A DNA stretch of 8,466 nt from Candidatus Zipacnadia bacterium. GTDB lineage: Bacteria > Armatimonadota > Zipacnadia > Zipacnadales > Zipacnadaceae. The stretch is from assembly GCA_029821455.1 (NCBI GenBank), contig JALGTI010000129.1, forward strand, positions 1 through 8,466, in the 5' to 3' direction. This document shows positions 1-5,969 of this stretch, one piece after another. The notes beneath the pieces were generated by a model, which was given only the letters and a program-made list of their open reading frames with translations, was not told where the DNA came from and did no database searches. Every line of letters begins with the position of its first letter. Position 1 is the first letter of the stretch. Made by a program: the position numbers and the translations under genes.

Positions 1-23
1 AGAACCGAGAAATACTGCCAGGT

Positions 24-980
24 GTGTTAGTAACGCTGCTATTCGGCGTGCTATTCGGCGTGCTATTCTCGAGTGTGTTGGCCTTCATCATCTTCGGGCC
101 TATCCTGCTCCTTCACCGGCTTTTCTCCCTGGCTGGTTACGACCTTCGGGGCCCGATAGCTTGCGTGTGGGGGGGAGGCGTAGCTGTCTTGGTGGCGTGG
201 TTACTCGTCCGCCACCGTGCTAGATCTAGGGAGATTGCCAGCGCACTCGGGCGCAAGATGGGCAATTGGATCTTCCGCAGTGGAGGCTATGCGACTCCCC
301 TCCCGGCAAAGACGGTGAAATGGTCGCCGCACTGGTTGACCTACGGGATGATAATCGTTGTGGTAGCGCCCGTTGTGGTAGCGCCAATACTTACGCTCGG
401 CTGGGGCGAGTGGCTGCCTCCTCAATACTGGCAGCCGCTAACAGCCCTGCTGTGGGTACCCTTATTATCGTATGGTATCGTGCGCCCAATGAGGGAGGAA
501 CCGGCCCAAAGTCGACTGCTGCTGTTGTGGCCGGCGCTCTACGGACTCCACGCTGTCCTCATCATGGCGGGTCTTCCTATCTACGTCACCGGTGAATATC
601 CGTTGCTGGCCAATTATGGGCTCTTCGTCGGTTACGGTGTGCTGGCCGGGCTCGTCTCCCACATCTACAGCCGGTTCGCCCTGCGAAGGCTGCGAAAACT
701 CGCTGCAGTACCGGCTGCGCTAGACGGAGCCGAGCTGCTCTCCGGCGTAGACAGTGCGGACTTCAACTTCCTACTGAACGCCCTGGGCCTCACCAAGGGG
801 AATCTTTCGTCCCACGCCAGCAAGCTCGAGGAGGCTGGCTACGTGGAAGTGACCAAGACGTTCAATGGGAAGATCCCCAACACAACATATAAACTCACCC
901 CACTGGGCAGGTCACGGCTGGACAAGTACTGGAAGGCCCTCGACGAGATACGGAGCACAGCCGAGGGAGGTGGCCAGTAG
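24..980 (+). CDS. Polytopic membrane protein with C-terminal winged-helix DNA-binding domain (possible membrane-bound regulator)
   Basis: Residues 1-215 hold about six hydrophobic stretches (roughly 2-30, 44-62, 105-127, 137-153, 163-185, 193-214), followed by a basic linker (RRLRK). Residues about 230-310 match the winged-helix family PF13601 by eye: FNFLLNALGLTKGNLSSH is the helix-turn-helix, AGYVEV the lead into the wing, and YKLTPLGRSRLDKY the wing and last helix. Members of this family are usually small soluble regulators of about 100 residues, so the membrane fusion is notable. Inference: it senses a membrane or envelope signal and binds DNA at the inner face. The start used is GTG at 24, but the frame stays open to base 3 with no clear ribosome site, so the true start may lie outside the window. 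Its TAG stop is part of a GTAG hairpin head. Two short in-frame tandem duplications sit in membrane segments 1 and 3. Target genes are unknown. Confidence 0.85.
   Translation: MLVTLLFGVLFGVLFSSVLAFIIFGPILLLHRLFSLAGYDLRGPIACVWGGGVAVLVAWLLVRHRARSREIASALGRKMGNWIFRSGGYATPLPAKTVKWSPHWLTYGMIIVVVAPVVVAPILTLGWGEWLPPQYWQPLTALLWVPLLSYGIVRPMREEPAQSRLLLLWPALYGLHAVLIMAGLPIYVTGEYPLLANYGLFVGYGVLAGLVSHIYSRFALRRLRKLAAVPAALDGAELLSGVDSADFNFLLNALGLTKGNLSSHASKLEEAGYVEVTKTFNGKIPNTTYKLTPLGRSRLDKYWKALDEIRSTAEGGGQ
39..62 (+). repeat. 12-base tandem duplication inside membrane segment 1
   Basis: The unit ctattcggcgtg occurs twice head to tail and is followed by a partial third copy (ctattc). It keeps the frame and gives the repeated residues LFGV-LFGV-LF in the first membrane helix. 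Confidence 0.9.
357..386 (+). repeat. 15-base tandem duplication inside membrane segment 3
   Basis: gttgtggtagcgccc is followed directly by gttgtggtagcgcca, with only the last base different. It is in frame and encodes VVVAP-VVVAP within the third membrane helix. Confidence 0.9.
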
Positions 981-999
981 CGCAGGCGTCTCGCCTGTG
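977..999 (+). repeat. REP-like hairpin L, left flank of the RAYT gene
   Basis: A GTAG tetranucleotide (977-980) is followed by stem CGCAGGCG, loop TCT and stem CGCCTGTG: 8 pairs including one G-T wobble. GTAG at the 5' foot of a hairpin is the known mark of REP elements handled by RAYT transposases. Bases 978-980 are also the TAG stop of the upstream membrane regulator. It points towards the transposase and is inverted relative to the four right-hand copies. No T-tract follows, so it is not a standard intrinsic terminator, though it could still shield the 3' end of the mRNA. Confidence 0.85.
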
Positions 1000-1016
1000 T
1001 CGTTTGCTGTTGTCGT

Positions 1017-1520
1017 CTAGCCCGGCCCATTACCCCACCAAGGCCATTTCGCGGGGTCATCAACCAGGCCGGCTCGGCGCGGGTTGTCCAGAATGTAGTC
1101 CGCCTTCTCTTCGTACTCCTCTTGGTTCCTGATGATCCGGTCGTAGCTCTCCACCTGCCACACCCGCCCCGACCGCCCCAGCATCCCGTTGATGCGGTGC
1201 GCCAGCCAGCTCTTGAGACTGTGCGTGATGCGGCCCAGGCTCTCCGCCCTGCCGTCGCGCACCAGAGGCCTGAGGAGCATGTGTATGTGGTCGGGCATTA
1301 CGGTGTGGTCGAATAGCAGGTAGCGCTGATGAGGGGTACCGGGCTGAGCGAAGTGGTGAATGGCGCCAATGACGAGTCTGCCAAAGCGGTCCTCCGTGAG
1401 GTCGAGGAGCCGAGGGTTGGCGAGCTTGAAGGTCATCATGTAGGTCTCGCCGGGGCCCTCCCAGTGGGGAAGACGGCGCTTACGGCGCTCGAACTGCGAG
1501 ATGAAGTACTCACGTGGCAT
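1017..1520 (-). CDS. REP-associated tyrosine transposase (RAYT), Y1/HUH family
   Basis: Single-domain HUH endonuclease of the IS200-like Y1 family (PF01797), 167 residues, the usual RAYT size. The histidine pair lies in MPDHIHMLL (H78, H80). The likely catalytic tyrosine is Y142 in DYILDNPRRAGLV, which aligns from memory with Tyr115 in the DYIYINP motif of E. coli TnpA-REP. ESYDRIIRN (124-132) is also typical. Start ATG at 1520 has GGAGG at 1529-1533, 8 bases upstream. Known for the family: it cuts single-stranded DNA next to a GTAG-headed hairpin. Such hairpins flank this gene on both sides in inverted orientation, so gene and hairpins form a self-contained module between two convergent genes. 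All motifs look intact, with no frameshift. The gene is normally a single-copy, domesticated element rather than a free insertion sequence; whether it is active here cannot be told. Confidence 0.95.
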   Translation of the reverse strand: MPREYFISQFERRKRRLPHWEGPGETYMMTFKLANPRLLDLTEDRFGRLVIGAIHHFAQPGTPHQRYLLFDHTVMPDHIHMLLRPLVRDGRAESLGRITHSLKSWLAHRINGMLGRSGRVWQVESYDRIIRNQEEYEEKADYILDNPRRAGLVDDPAKWPWWGNGPG

Positions 1521-1540
1521 GGTGATACCCTCCGAAACGG

Positions 1541-1563
1541 CACAGGCGGGACGCCTGCGCTAC
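1541..1563 (-). repeat. REP-like hairpin R1
   Basis: On the minus strand: GTAG, stem CGCAGGCG, loop TCC, stem CGCCTGTG. It is nearly identical to hairpin L in inverted orientation. Similarity continues past the hairpin: CCGTTT here against TCGTTT at the left. It lies just upstream of the transposase ribosome site, so it could affect that gene's expression. Confidence 0.85.
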
Positions 1564-1568
1564 TACGG

Positions 1569-1589
1569 CACAGGCGCGACGCCTGCTAC
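1569..1589 (-). repeat. REP-like hairpin R2
   Basis: Minus strand: GTAG, stem CAGGCG, loop TCG, stem CGCCTG, then TG. Two bases (CG) after GTAG are missing compared with R1. Its GTAG head is 26 bases from that of R1. Confidence 0.85.
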
Positions 1590-1594
1590 CACGA

Positions 1595-1615
1595 CACAGG
1601 CGCGACGCCTGCTAC
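1595..1615 (-). repeat. REP-like hairpin R3
   Basis: Identical to R2 over GTAG, stem, loop TCG and closing stem. The heads of R2 and R3 are 26 bases apart, so the two look like a recent tandem duplication. Confidence 0.85.
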
Positions 1616-1620
1616 CACGA

Positions 1621-1643
1621 CACAGGCCAGAGGCCTGCGCTAC
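1621..1643 (-). repeat. REP-like hairpin R4, with compensatory stem change
   Basis: Minus strand: GTAG, stem CGCAGGCC, loop TCT, stem GGCCTGTG. The innermost stem pair is C-G where the other copies have G-C, so pairing is kept. Its TAG (1640-1642) is the stop codon of the DUF4127 gene. Confidence 0.85.
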
Positions 1644-3307
1644 TGCTCTCTCGCCACTAGTTCCATCCCGAAGTCGAAATCGAGGTCCACCTCAAACAGA
1701 CGTTGCCAGGGGAGGCGGACGTGGGTCTCCTCTAACTCGGCCAGCATTAGGCCGCTGCGTTCGTCGGCTGGCCCGATCTGGGCGCACTGACAGCCCAGGA
1801 AGTGGTCAATCCACAGGTCGGCCGCCGCATGCGTTAGCCTATCCCGCACCATCTGCTCCGCAGCCTGATGGCTATCACGTAGGTCAAAGACTGAGGCACG
1901 CAGCAGCTTGACCGTGTGATCGGTAACCTCTGGCCGCACGCGCGACTGGTACAGCCAGTCATCCACCAGCCGCGTGAACAGCAGTTGGATGTGCGCCTTT
2001 TCCGAGTCAATCAGCGAGTTGAGCAGCTCCAGGTAGCGCATCGGTGAGATACCAGTCAGCAGTTGAGCCAGATCGAAGGCGCCCTTGTCCTGGAGGCCAA
2101 TGACGCGCAGCGTCCCGTGGGCCAGAGCTGAGCCGAGAGCGTTGCTGGCCGTGTTCCAGGCTGCGAACGAGAGTAGCCGGGGGAGCTTAACGCCGGCCTC
2201 GATGAGCGCCTGGGCGAAGGCGTCTTCAGCTCCGTTGGGGAAGGCGGCGTCGCAGACAGCGACGCCACGGTCTGCGCTCAGGTCGGCGATTTGCTGAGCA
2301 AACGCCTGGAGCATCGGTCCGCGCGCTGCGGCATCGGCCTCCTCGCGGCGACAGCCAGCCGGCGGGTTGACGGCCAGTAGCAGGTCAGGCTCCTCATCGG
2401 GCATTGTCTGACGGGCGCCCACTGCCTGGATGTGAGCGGCAACGCTGTCGGCAAACGGGCGGTCCTCAAATTCGGCGATATTTGTGCCATTGTGCCCCTC
2501 CGGATAGATGACGCGCACGGACGGGCTCTTGAGCATGTGCTCGTGGATGAAGCGTACCAGCAAAGTAGCGCCGACCTCATCAGCGCCAGGATAGATCAGC
2601 ACCCGGTCGGAGACTCCCAGTTCGTCGGCCAACTGTCGCAAGCTGCGCTGCTCTTGCTGATGAAGACCGAACTCGGCGGCATCCTCCTGGCAGAGGACCA
2701 GCAGGTCCAGGTTGCCGGTGGCGACCTCGCGGATGGCGCGCAGGTTTATCTCGTGGTTGCGGGCGCGCACAGCCAGGTACTCGCCAAGTATCGCGGCCGG
2801 AATCTGTTCTTCGAGTTCCTGCATTTGAGCCTGCGCGGCTTCGTCCCCCCGGTCAGTGGCCTTTCCTCTCAGCTCCGAATAGCGCCGCACCAGCTCCCAG
2901 TACTGGGCCGTTTCATCAGAGCGGGCGGTGATGGAGAGCCTCATAATGACATTGAAGGCATAGATGGTCAACTCCGGCGCGCGAGCGCGTATGGCGGACA
3001 GAGCATTCAGGCGCTCTTCAGCCAGAGCGGTGCGGACACCGGCTCCACGAGATGCAACCAGGCCGCCATAAGCGAGCATATCGAGGCTCAGCAGCGCGCA
3101 GTCCGTAGGCCCAGCCACCTGCCCTACCACCCAGGTGGCAATCTCGTCAGGGTTGCCAGGCAACTGGAAGTGGCCCAGCAACTCCACAGGAGGGGTGACC
3201 AGCTCATAGTCCACCATCTGGGCCAGTAGTCGCGGCACCTTCAGGTTGACAGGACGGTCGTCCAACGGGACAAACACGATGCGGTGCAGCCGGTGTCTGA
3301 GGCCCAT
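1640..3307 (-). CDS. DUF4127 family protein
   Basis: A 555-residue protein that I recognise as DUF4127 (PF13552) from its motifs: VFVPLDDRPVN (11-21), SLDMLAYGGLVASR (74-87), CQEDAAEFG (206-214), PGADEVGATLL (240-250) and AAWNTASNALGSALAHG (382-398). Length is close to the family norm. Its function is not established. The conserved Asp, Glu and Asn clusters suggest an enzyme, and relatives often sit beside sugar-metabolism genes (from memory). No signal peptide or membrane helix is seen, so it should be cytoplasmic. A GTG at 3316 would add three residues but overlaps the Shine-Dalgarno GGAGG (3316-3320). ATG at 3307 has an ideal 8-base spacing and is preferred. It is the last gene of the five-gene operon, 31 bases after the TIM-barrel gene. 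Its TAG stop lies within REP hairpin R4. The C-terminus (RLPWQRLFEVDLDFDF) looks natural, so the REP module probably did not truncate it. Confidence 0.93.
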   Translation of the reverse strand: MGLRHRLHRIVFVPLDDRPVNLKVPRLLAQMVDYELVTPPVELLGHFQLPGNPDEIATWVVGQVAGPTDCALLSLDMLAYGGLVASRGAGVRTALAEERLNALSAIRARAPELTIYAFNVIMRLSITARSDETAQYWELVRRYSELRGKATDRGDEAAQAQMQELEEQIPAAILGEYLAVRARNHEINLRAIREVATGNLDLLVLCQEDAAEFGLHQQEQRSLRQLADELGVSDRVLIYPGADEVGATLLVRFIHEHMLKSPSVRVIYPEGHNGTNIAEFEDRPFADSVAAHIQAVGARQTMPDEEPDLLLAVNPPAGCRREEADAAARGPMLQAFAQQIADLSADRGVAVCDAAFPNGAEDAFAQALIEAGVKLPRLLSFAAWNTASNALGSALAHGTLRVIGLQDKGAFDLAQLLTGISPMRYLELLNSLIDSEKAHIQLLFTRLVDDWLYQSRVRPEVTDHTVKLLRASVFDLRDSHQAAEQMVRDRLTHAAADLWIDHFLGCQCAQIGPADERSGLMLAELEETHVRLPWQRLFEVDLDFDFGMELVAREQ

Positions 3308-3338
3308 CCCTGGCACCTCCTTCTTGCGCCGCCTGGCT

Positions 3339-4046
3339 CTACAGCCTGTCGAGCGCGGCGCGGAAGCGTGCGGTTGTCTGCTCTATGCCGCCGGCATCCT
3401 TGCCAGTCACTATCGCCCCAATCAGCACCATCCGTACACCAATCTCCGCCAACAAGCCAACCTCTTCGGGCAAGATGCGACGCTGCGTTGGAACCATCAC
3501 GGGTAATTCTGGCCAGCGGCGGATGATACTGCTGTAGGCAGCAATGTCGGCAGCGTTTAGCGGCTGCCCGTAGCCTTCATGCTCGATTATGGAAGCCTCT
3601 ATCATCTGGACCATCTGAGCCACGCCGGCGAGGTCGAAACCTGCGGCCGCCTGACGCGGGCCAAAGGCCACCATTACCGACATCTCCCCCGTCAGGGCCA
3701 GCATCCAGGCTGGCATATCGTCAAGGTAGGCGTCGAAGAAGTCAATGCCGATCTGGTCGAGGCGCTCCATATCTTCAGGCAAGGCCATCTGCTTGTCGTC
3801 CCCGGGTACAATACCCACAGGCAGGCCCAGCGCTACAACCTGTTCCAGGAACGCTTCTTCTTCGGTCAGACTCCCGAAGTGAGTGCCACTGGCGTGGTGG
3901 TGGAGATTGATGTGGACCTTGAGGCCTTCGGCCCCCCCGGCCACGGCGGCCCTGGCCAGTTCCATATCATTGCGCGGCAGGCTGACAAGCAAAGCTGGCC
4001 TGCCCGTCGTCAGACGCTTTCCCAGTTGCCTACGCAAGCCGCTCAT
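3339..4046 (-). CDS. Predicted TIM-barrel protein, possibly a sugar-phosphate epimerase/aldolase-like enzyme
   Basis: A 235-residue soluble protein with alternating strand/helix signals of a TIM barrel: PALLVSLP (17-24), EGLKVHIN (40-47), LPVGIVPGDD (75-84), FFDAYLDDMP (103-112), EMSVMVAF (121-128), LPVMVPTQR (181-189) and VRMVLIGAIVTG (204-215). The last segment resembles the phosphate-binding end of NanE- or ThiE-like barrels. Candidate catalytic residues are K43, H45, H49-H51, D83-D84 and K86. I cannot assign a named family. Given its neighbours, a sugar-phosphate or amino-sugar substrate is a guess. Start ATG at 4046 has GAGAGG only 2 bases upstream, closer than usual. A five-codon ORF (4043-4060) ends by ATGA overlap at this start, which may help coupling. 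The 42-base gap before it holds an inverted repeat. Confidence 0.8.
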   Translation of the reverse strand: MSGLRRQLGKRLTTGRPALLVSLPRNDMELARAAVAGGAEGLKVHINLHHHASGTHFGSLTEEEAFLEQVVALGLPVGIVPGDDKQMALPEDMERLDQIGIDFFDAYLDDMPAWMLALTGEMSVMVAFGPRQAAAGFDLAGVAQMVQMIEASIIEHEGYGQPLNAADIAAYSSIIRRWPELPVMVPTQRRILPEEVGLLAEIGVRMVLIGAIVTGKDAGGIEQTTARFRAALDRL

Positions 4047-4060
4047 AACCTCTCACTCAT
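4043..4060 (-). other. Five-codon ORF overlapping the TIM-barrel gene start (ATGA)
   Basis: ATG at 4060 encodes MSERL, and its TGA overlaps the ATG of the next gene. It begins right after the inverted repeat. Real translation is unproven. Confidence 0.3.
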
Positions 4061-4088
4061 TGTGATCTGCTGTCCGATACTGATCACA
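4061..4088. promoter_or_regulatory. Inverted repeat in the intercistronic gap (operator or mRNA hairpin)
   Basis: TGTGATC (4061-4067) and GATCACA (4082-4088) are perfect 7-base inverted arms 14 bases apart, with centres 21 bases apart, about two helix turns. They fill the gap between the stop of the winged-helix regulator (4089-4091) and the next ribosome site. It may be an operator, perhaps for that regulator, or a stem that affects translation of the TIM-barrel gene. The arms match CRP half-sites, but the spacing does not. Confidence 0.5.
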
Positions 4089-4712
4089 TTAATCTACAGG
4101 CCGCTTGCCCGGCTGCTCCGGCGGCGCTCCCCACGCAGATAATGCCTGCTCCCAGAATTTCTGCTGTCCGTGCAAAGGTAGAGCGGTGTGGGTGAGATGC
4201 CGGCCGCAGCCGGTCAGGAACTCAGCGAATTCCTCAGGGCTATGGATGTGAACCTGGCTGTTCGGATTGCTGTCGCGAACCACCTGGCAGAGGCGTGACA
4301 CTGCGCTGGACAACTCCGGCATCACCGCAGATACTAGCAGCACAGGTGCCCGCTCACGCTCGAGCCACGAGACGGCCACCACCTCCACTCCCTCCCCGAG
4401 ACCCTCACGTATCGCCGCCCTCAGTGCCCTGACAACCGGGCGCAGCGCCTCGTACCTACCATCAAAAAGCGCCTCGTGCAATGAACAGATGCTGAGCCAC
4501 AATTGTGCGGCAGGCCCGCTGGCGAGCCGACAGTTCACCTCGCGGCCGGGTTTCTCGCTGACTATAGCCCCCATCTGCTCCAGGGCACGGACGTGGGCGT
4601 AGGTAGGTTGATAGGACAGGTCAATGCGCCGACAGATCTCCGAGATGCTCAGAGCCTCCTCGGGCGCATTCTTGAGGCATTCTATCACCTTGAGTGCTGA
4701 GATGTAGCGCAT
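4089..4712 (-). CDS. Winged-helix transcriptional regulator with uncharacterised C-terminal domain
   Basis: Residues 1-65 form a winged helix: LSISEICRRIDLSYQPTYAH is the helix-turn-helix (21-40), VRALEQMGAIVSEK leads into the wing, and REVNCRLA (57-64) is the wing. Residues 86-195 (VRALRAAIREGL, VEVVAVSWLERERAPVLLVSA, VHIHSPEEFAEFL, LPLHGQQKFWEQAL) look like a degenerate nucleotidyltransferase-like (MNT) fold, a pairing known in winged-helix proteins. The catalytic GS and paired Asp motifs are not visible, so any such domain would be a binding module; this is a weak inference. It likely controls its own operon and perhaps the divergent DUF4838 gene. Start ATG at 4712 follows the upstream TGA by one base and has no good ribosome site of its own, so translation is probably coupled. 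Confidence 0.8.
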   Translation of the reverse strand: MRYISALKVIECLKNAPEEALSISEICRRIDLSYQPTYAHVRALEQMGAIVSEKPGREVNCRLASGPAAQLWLSICSLHEALFDGRYEALRPVVRALRAAIREGLGEGVEVVAVSWLERERAPVLLVSAVMPELSSAVSRLCQVVRDSNPNSQVHIHSPEEFAEFLTGCGRHLTHTALPLHGQQKFWEQALSAWGAPPEQPGKRPVD

Positions 4713-4713
4713 G

Positions 4714-5949
4714 TCACTGTGTCGCGTCCTTTGGCCAGAATGTAGTCCAGGGCAGGGCGATGCGGATGTGTGTCACGTCTCTGAGGGCTGAGGCAGCCGC
4801 CTTGGGTAACGGTGAATAGGGCTTTAAGCTCGACTTCAGCCACCAGACCTTGCCCAGTGACGGCTTGCTCAGGTCGGGTGGGGCTTCGGGGTCAAAGGCG
4901 ATCCGTGGCAGCAACTCCCAACCACCACCATTAATGCGAGCCTGGACCTGGCAGCGTGATAGCACCCGCTGCAGCCAGTCGTCGTGGCGGCCGGTGATGT
5001 CATCAGCACGGAAGCTGGGCAAGATGAAGTCAGCAAACAGCGGCGCAACACCCTCCCAGGAAGGCTCCAACGCATTCACCGGCCCCACCACCATCCACTG
5101 GGTTTTCTCCCGCACATACCATAGCTCCGGGCTGGAGGCATGCTCGCGGGGAATGATCTGAAACCCTCCTTGATATCCAAGCGGTGATGTCGAGATGTCT
5201 ATCACGCCAGGATGGTTGGCGCGAATGCGGCCACAATCCGCGTCTACCCCACCCGGGAACCGTCCCACACCTGTGACAGGCCGCAGCACCTGGCCGATGA
5301 CCTCCCTCTCCCCGTTGGCATAGGCCGCTGTGACCAGCCCGCCGAACTTGTTCTCAAACTCAATATATCGCAGTGCCGTGGCCGGGCTCTGCCGGATGAT
5401 GACGATGGTATCACCGTCAGCAGGCACATAATCCTGCGGAAGCGGCGTCAATTCGTCGCCTTGCAGCAGGTACACCGGCGAATTGACGTAGGGTCCAAGC
5501 CCGCCGCCGAAAATGCTTTCACCAGCCGGGATGTCGGTGCCTGTCACCGCGCTTGCTTGGCGGGTCGCTGCACCAACCACCGCACCGGCCGGCGCCAGGC
5601 TGAAGATGATCCCCTTGCCGGTGTCAGCGGCATTGGTGACCTTGATGTGAATGGCGTTGACCGCTGCCGCGCAGACCGCGCTGTCGTGCGCCCACTTGCT
5701 GGCAGTGTAGCCATTCGCATTGACCCGTAGCGCCGGATGGACGACGCTGCCAATGGGCATCCAGCTCTCGCCCCCATTACGGCTGACGCCAATCTCACCG
5801 CCGGCGGTGTTGACGATGCGGATGCGAAGCTCTTCCTGCCCCTCACTGAGTGCTTCCGTGGCTAGAGACGTGCAAACCGCGCCGAACACGGCAAGTATTG
5901 CCGCTATCGTAACTGTAAGCCTGCGCCGGTTGATGTGCCCTTGAATCAA
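4714..5949 (-). CDS. Secreted protein of unknown family
   Basis: A 411-residue protein with a Sec-type signal: basic NRRR (7-10), hydrophobic LTVTIAAILAVFGAVCTSLA (11-30), and a likely cleavage site near residue 32. No later membrane segment is seen, so the mature protein should be exported. SRNGGESW (56-63) resembles an Asp-box (S-x-D-x-G-x-T-W, with Asn for Asp), the short turn found in sialidase-type beta-propellers, but only one copy is clear. A conserved-looking stretch runs from GVGRFPGGVD (207-216) through GGFQIIPREHASSPELWYV (241-259) to TQWMVVGP (263-270). I do not recognise a named family; a ligand-binding or glycan-associated role is only a guess. The start is TTG at 5949 with AGGAG at 5956-5960, spaced 6 bases. 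No in-frame ATG or GTG gives a better signal peptide. It lies 19 bases after the mutase gene and 1 base before the regulator. Confidence 0.8.
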   Translation of the reverse strand: MIQGHINRRRLTVTIAAILAVFGAVCTSLATEALSEGQEELRIRIVNTAGGEIGVSRNGGESWMPIGSVVHPALRVNANGYTASKWAHDSAVCAAAVNAIHIKVTNAADTGKGIIFSLAPAGAVVGAATRQASAVTGTDIPAGESIFGGGLGPYVNSPVYLLQGDELTPLPQDYVPADGDTIVIIRQSPATALRYIEFENKFGGLVTAAYANGEREVIGQVLRPVTGVGRFPGGVDADCGRIRANHPGVIDISTSPLGYQGGFQIIPREHASSPELWYVREKTQWMVVGPVNALEPSWEGVAPLFADFILPSFRADDITGRHDDWLQRVLSRCQVQARINGGGWELLPRIAFDPEAPPDLSKPSLGKVWWLKSSLKPYSPLPKAAASALRDVTHIRIALPWTTFWPKDATQ

Positions 5950-5969
5950 TTCAGTCTCCTGATGTCCAT
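5946..5969 (-). other. Seven-codon ORF bridging the mutase stop and the secreted-protein start
   Basis: TGATG links the mutase stop to an ATG at 5969 that encodes MDIRRLN. Its TGA overlaps the TTG start of the next gene (TTGA). It may be a stop-restart relay or chance, since the same bases contain the Shine-Dalgarno site. Confidence 0.3.

Larger units (their letters stand above)
977..1643. mobile_element. REP/RAYT module (transposase gene plus one left and four right REP hairpins)
   Basis: The transposase at 1017-1520 is bracketed by GTAG-headed hairpins: one on the plus strand at the left end and four on the minus strand at the right. The outermost copies share the 13-base string CAGTAGCGCAGGC in inverted orientation, reading inward from each end. 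No flanking direct repeats are evident, as expected for the Y1 mechanism, which makes no target duplication. Exact borders are inferred from the hairpins. Confidence 0.75.

Noticed and set aside
977..999. Intrinsic terminator after the membrane regulator
   Set aside because: The hairpin has no following T-tract, and its GTAG head and copies elsewhere explain it as a REP element.
1541..1643. Short regularly spaced repeats that could be read as a small CRISPR array
   Set aside because: Units are contiguous 26-28-base tandem hairpins with no unique spacers of normal length, and they lie beside a RAYT with GTAG heads, which fits REP elements.
2432..3229. 265-codon plus-strand ORF opposite the DUF4127 gene
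   Set aside because: It lies wholly antisense to a gene with clear family motifs, its product has no recognisable domain, and long antisense frames are common in GC-rich codon usage.
3305..3316. GTG at 3316 as the start of the DUF4127 gene
   Set aside because: It overlaps the Shine-Dalgarno GGAGG; ATG at 3307 has an 8-base spacing.
4061..4088. CRP/FNR-type binding site
   Set aside because: The half-sites match, but they are 14 bases apart instead of near-contiguous, so a standard CRP dimer would not fit; kept only as a generic inverted repeat.
3579..4142. 187-codon plus-strand ORF across the TIM-barrel gene and the next junction
   Set aside because: Antisense to two supported genes with no recognisable product.
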